Assembly: GCA_036417435.1 (NCBI GenBank)
Contig: JAZAQT010000774.1
Span: 248,001 to 312,000 of the forward strand
Reading direction: 5' to 3'
Length of the DNA stretch: 64,000 nucleotides
Origin: Inia geoffrensis
Lineage: Eukaryota > Chordata > Mammalia > Artiodactyla > Iniidae
In this document: positions 62,935 through 64,000 of the stretch, piece by piece
How the letters are laid out: each line of letters starts with the position of its first letter
How positions within the stretch are numbered: the stretch's first letter is position 1
The notes under the pieces: model-generated
Database searches by the model: none
The model's input: only the letters and a program-made list of their open reading frames with translations
Told to the model about the DNA's origin: nothing
Position numbers and translations under genes: made by a program

Positions 62935-64000
62935 GCTCTGAAAGCGTAGGAAAAGAGGCAGCAGTTCGACAGTGATGCACTTGGCCAAAAAGGGCGTATG
63001 CGTTTTTTCCTGAATATATTCAGGAAAAAACGCATACGCCCTTTTTGGCCAACCAAGCAAGCCTGCAATGGAAATCCGCACTACAAGAAGTCTCACTTCC
63101 CACCGATCCAAAGGGCCGTCCGAAAAAACTGTAAAATCCAGAGAGGCAGGACAGGCCATGGAGAAAGGGCAGCCTTGTTATGCTGATGGGCGGGATGTAA
63201 ATTGCCAACAGCCACTCTGGAGAAGTGGATGGTGTTTCCTGGAACAAAGAAAAAACCAAGCTAGAGAGCCTAGGGCACTTCCACTTATGGTGCTATAGAT
63301 TCGGAAAATTTAAATGAAAAAGACACAGACACACCAAAGTTTGGGGCTGCTCTGTGTACGGGATCCTTGACTATGGTACAACTTTAATAGCCCAGAAAGA
63401 GAAAAATGGATATAGAAGTTGTGGTACATCCCTACAATGGAATATCACTCAACAATGAAATCAATGGCAACACACCAGTAGCAGCATAATGACAGGATTT
63501 AGTTATGATGATTCTAAGTGAAATAAGTCACACAGAAAAAGAAACATCATAAGATATCACTAATACCGGGAATGTAAACACGGCTACGTGTGAACTGCAT
63601 TACAAAACACAACAGAGTCTCACATTTACAAAAGAAACTTATGCTTGCTTAAGGGGAAAGGAGAGTGGGGAGGCTGCATAAAACCAGAGGTTCACATTAG
63701 GACAGATACCATTCCATAAGCCAAATATATATTAGACAAGACCTACTCCTTGCTCAACGAAATGGACTCAACACCCCGTATTCAAAACCTAGGAATATGC
63801 CTGACTATGAAGAAAATTAAAACCCATACATTTATAGGTCTCCATAAGAAAATCATTTGTGTACAGCACCATACACACAGCAGTGTCAATAAACTAAATC
63901 CCCTTATAAAAATAAATTTGAAAAACAAAACACAAGGACTGTGAAATAGAGAGAAATTCTTAAATAAGTCCTTCAGGGCTTGTGAGGAATCTTGGATTTA
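62489..64000 (+). repeat. Satellite monomer C37 (partial, 1,512 bp, cut by window end)
   Basis: Has the 1-bp deletion of the 1,735-bp class; palindrome 62,981-63,052 perfect. Its left ~450 bp belong to the divergent subfamily (CCTGGTACTC, ATGCAATATT, AACTCTATG, TTTTTTGGG, CACAACAAAG, GGGGTTAGATAAGAATCG). After about 62,940 it is mostly common-type. Confidence 0.94.

Larger units (their letters stand above)
1..64000 (+). repeat. Tandem satellite array, 1,736-bp L1-derived unit, 36 full copies plus one partial
   Basis: The same unit recurs head to tail across the whole window with no spacer, inversion or foreign insertion. The period is 1,736 bp, or 1,735 bp in copies 21, 22, 24-29 and 37, which lack one G of a GG pair at unit offset 599-600. 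Most neighbouring copies differ at only a few sites in 1.7 kb. Every strong L1 match is on the + strand. Family knowledge (from memory): an L1-based satellite of about 1.7 kb is the common cetacean satellite, a heterochromatic component of whale genomes. I see no tRNA, rRNA, unique gene, microsatellite tract or telomere repeat. No CENP-B box was noticed by eye. Confidence 0.97.

Noticed and set aside
1..64000. CENP-B box marking a centromere
   Set aside because: I looked at CG-containing candidates such as TTCGGGTTTTCGG (offset 260-272) and CCCCGTATTCAAAACC (offset 1,287-1,302). None fits the core pattern on either strand. A motif scan of the consensus would settle it.

Overview
This window is one uninterrupted tandem satellite array with no cellular genes. 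It holds 36 complete copies and one partial copy of a 1,736-bp unit (1,735 bp in nine copies), all head to tail on the same strand. It looks like mammalian heterochromatin. Read in its natural phase, the unit is a single 5'-truncated LINE-1 (L1) remnant: part of the 3' half of ORF2, the degenerate ORF2 C-terminus with its stop codon, and the L1 3' UTR with an AATAAA hexamer and an A-rich tail, followed directly by the next truncated L1. The sense strand of every copy is +. L1 homology is clear over unit offsets 565-1447 and weaker but colinear elsewhere. A perfect 72-bp palindrome with no spacer sits inside the ORF2 part (offset 493-564). It is intact in 32 of 37 copies and differs by one base in the other five.

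From memory, a satellite of this length built on an L1 3' fragment matches the common cetacean satellite described by Arnason and co-workers and later identified as L1-derived by Kapitonov and colleagues. The repeat is about 1.58 kb in delphinoids and about 1.75 kb in other whales. A non-delphinoid cetacean (baleen, sperm or beaked whale) is therefore my best guess. The species assignment is inference.

Copies are numbered C1 to C37, in the phase that starts at base 1. C1-C18 (1-31,248) carry a higher-order structure of five monomer types A-B-C-D-E with an 8,680-bp period, seen three times (C1-C5, C8-C12, C13 right part-C17). Two recombination products can be read directly. C6 is an A/D chimera that created a 3,472-bp dimer duplication. 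C13 is an X/A chimera that created a nearly perfect 8,680-bp duplication. C19 and C20 are a single-monomer duplication. C21-C29 (34,721-50,336) form a domain dominated by a 1-bp-deletion (1,735-bp) class, with a local two-monomer alternation and one short, strongly divergent tract at the C26/C27 boundary. C30-C34 return to 1,736 bp. From about 59.7 to 62.9 kb the copies belong to a clearly more divergent subfamily, and C37 then returns to the common type.

Nothing here works as a gene set. The many small open frames recur once per monomer and are by-products of the repeat. One of them (557-811 and its equivalents) is the in-frame relic of L1 ORF2. The biological content is the satellite itself: its origin from L1, its palindrome, and an unusually legible record of unequal crossing-over and gene conversion.
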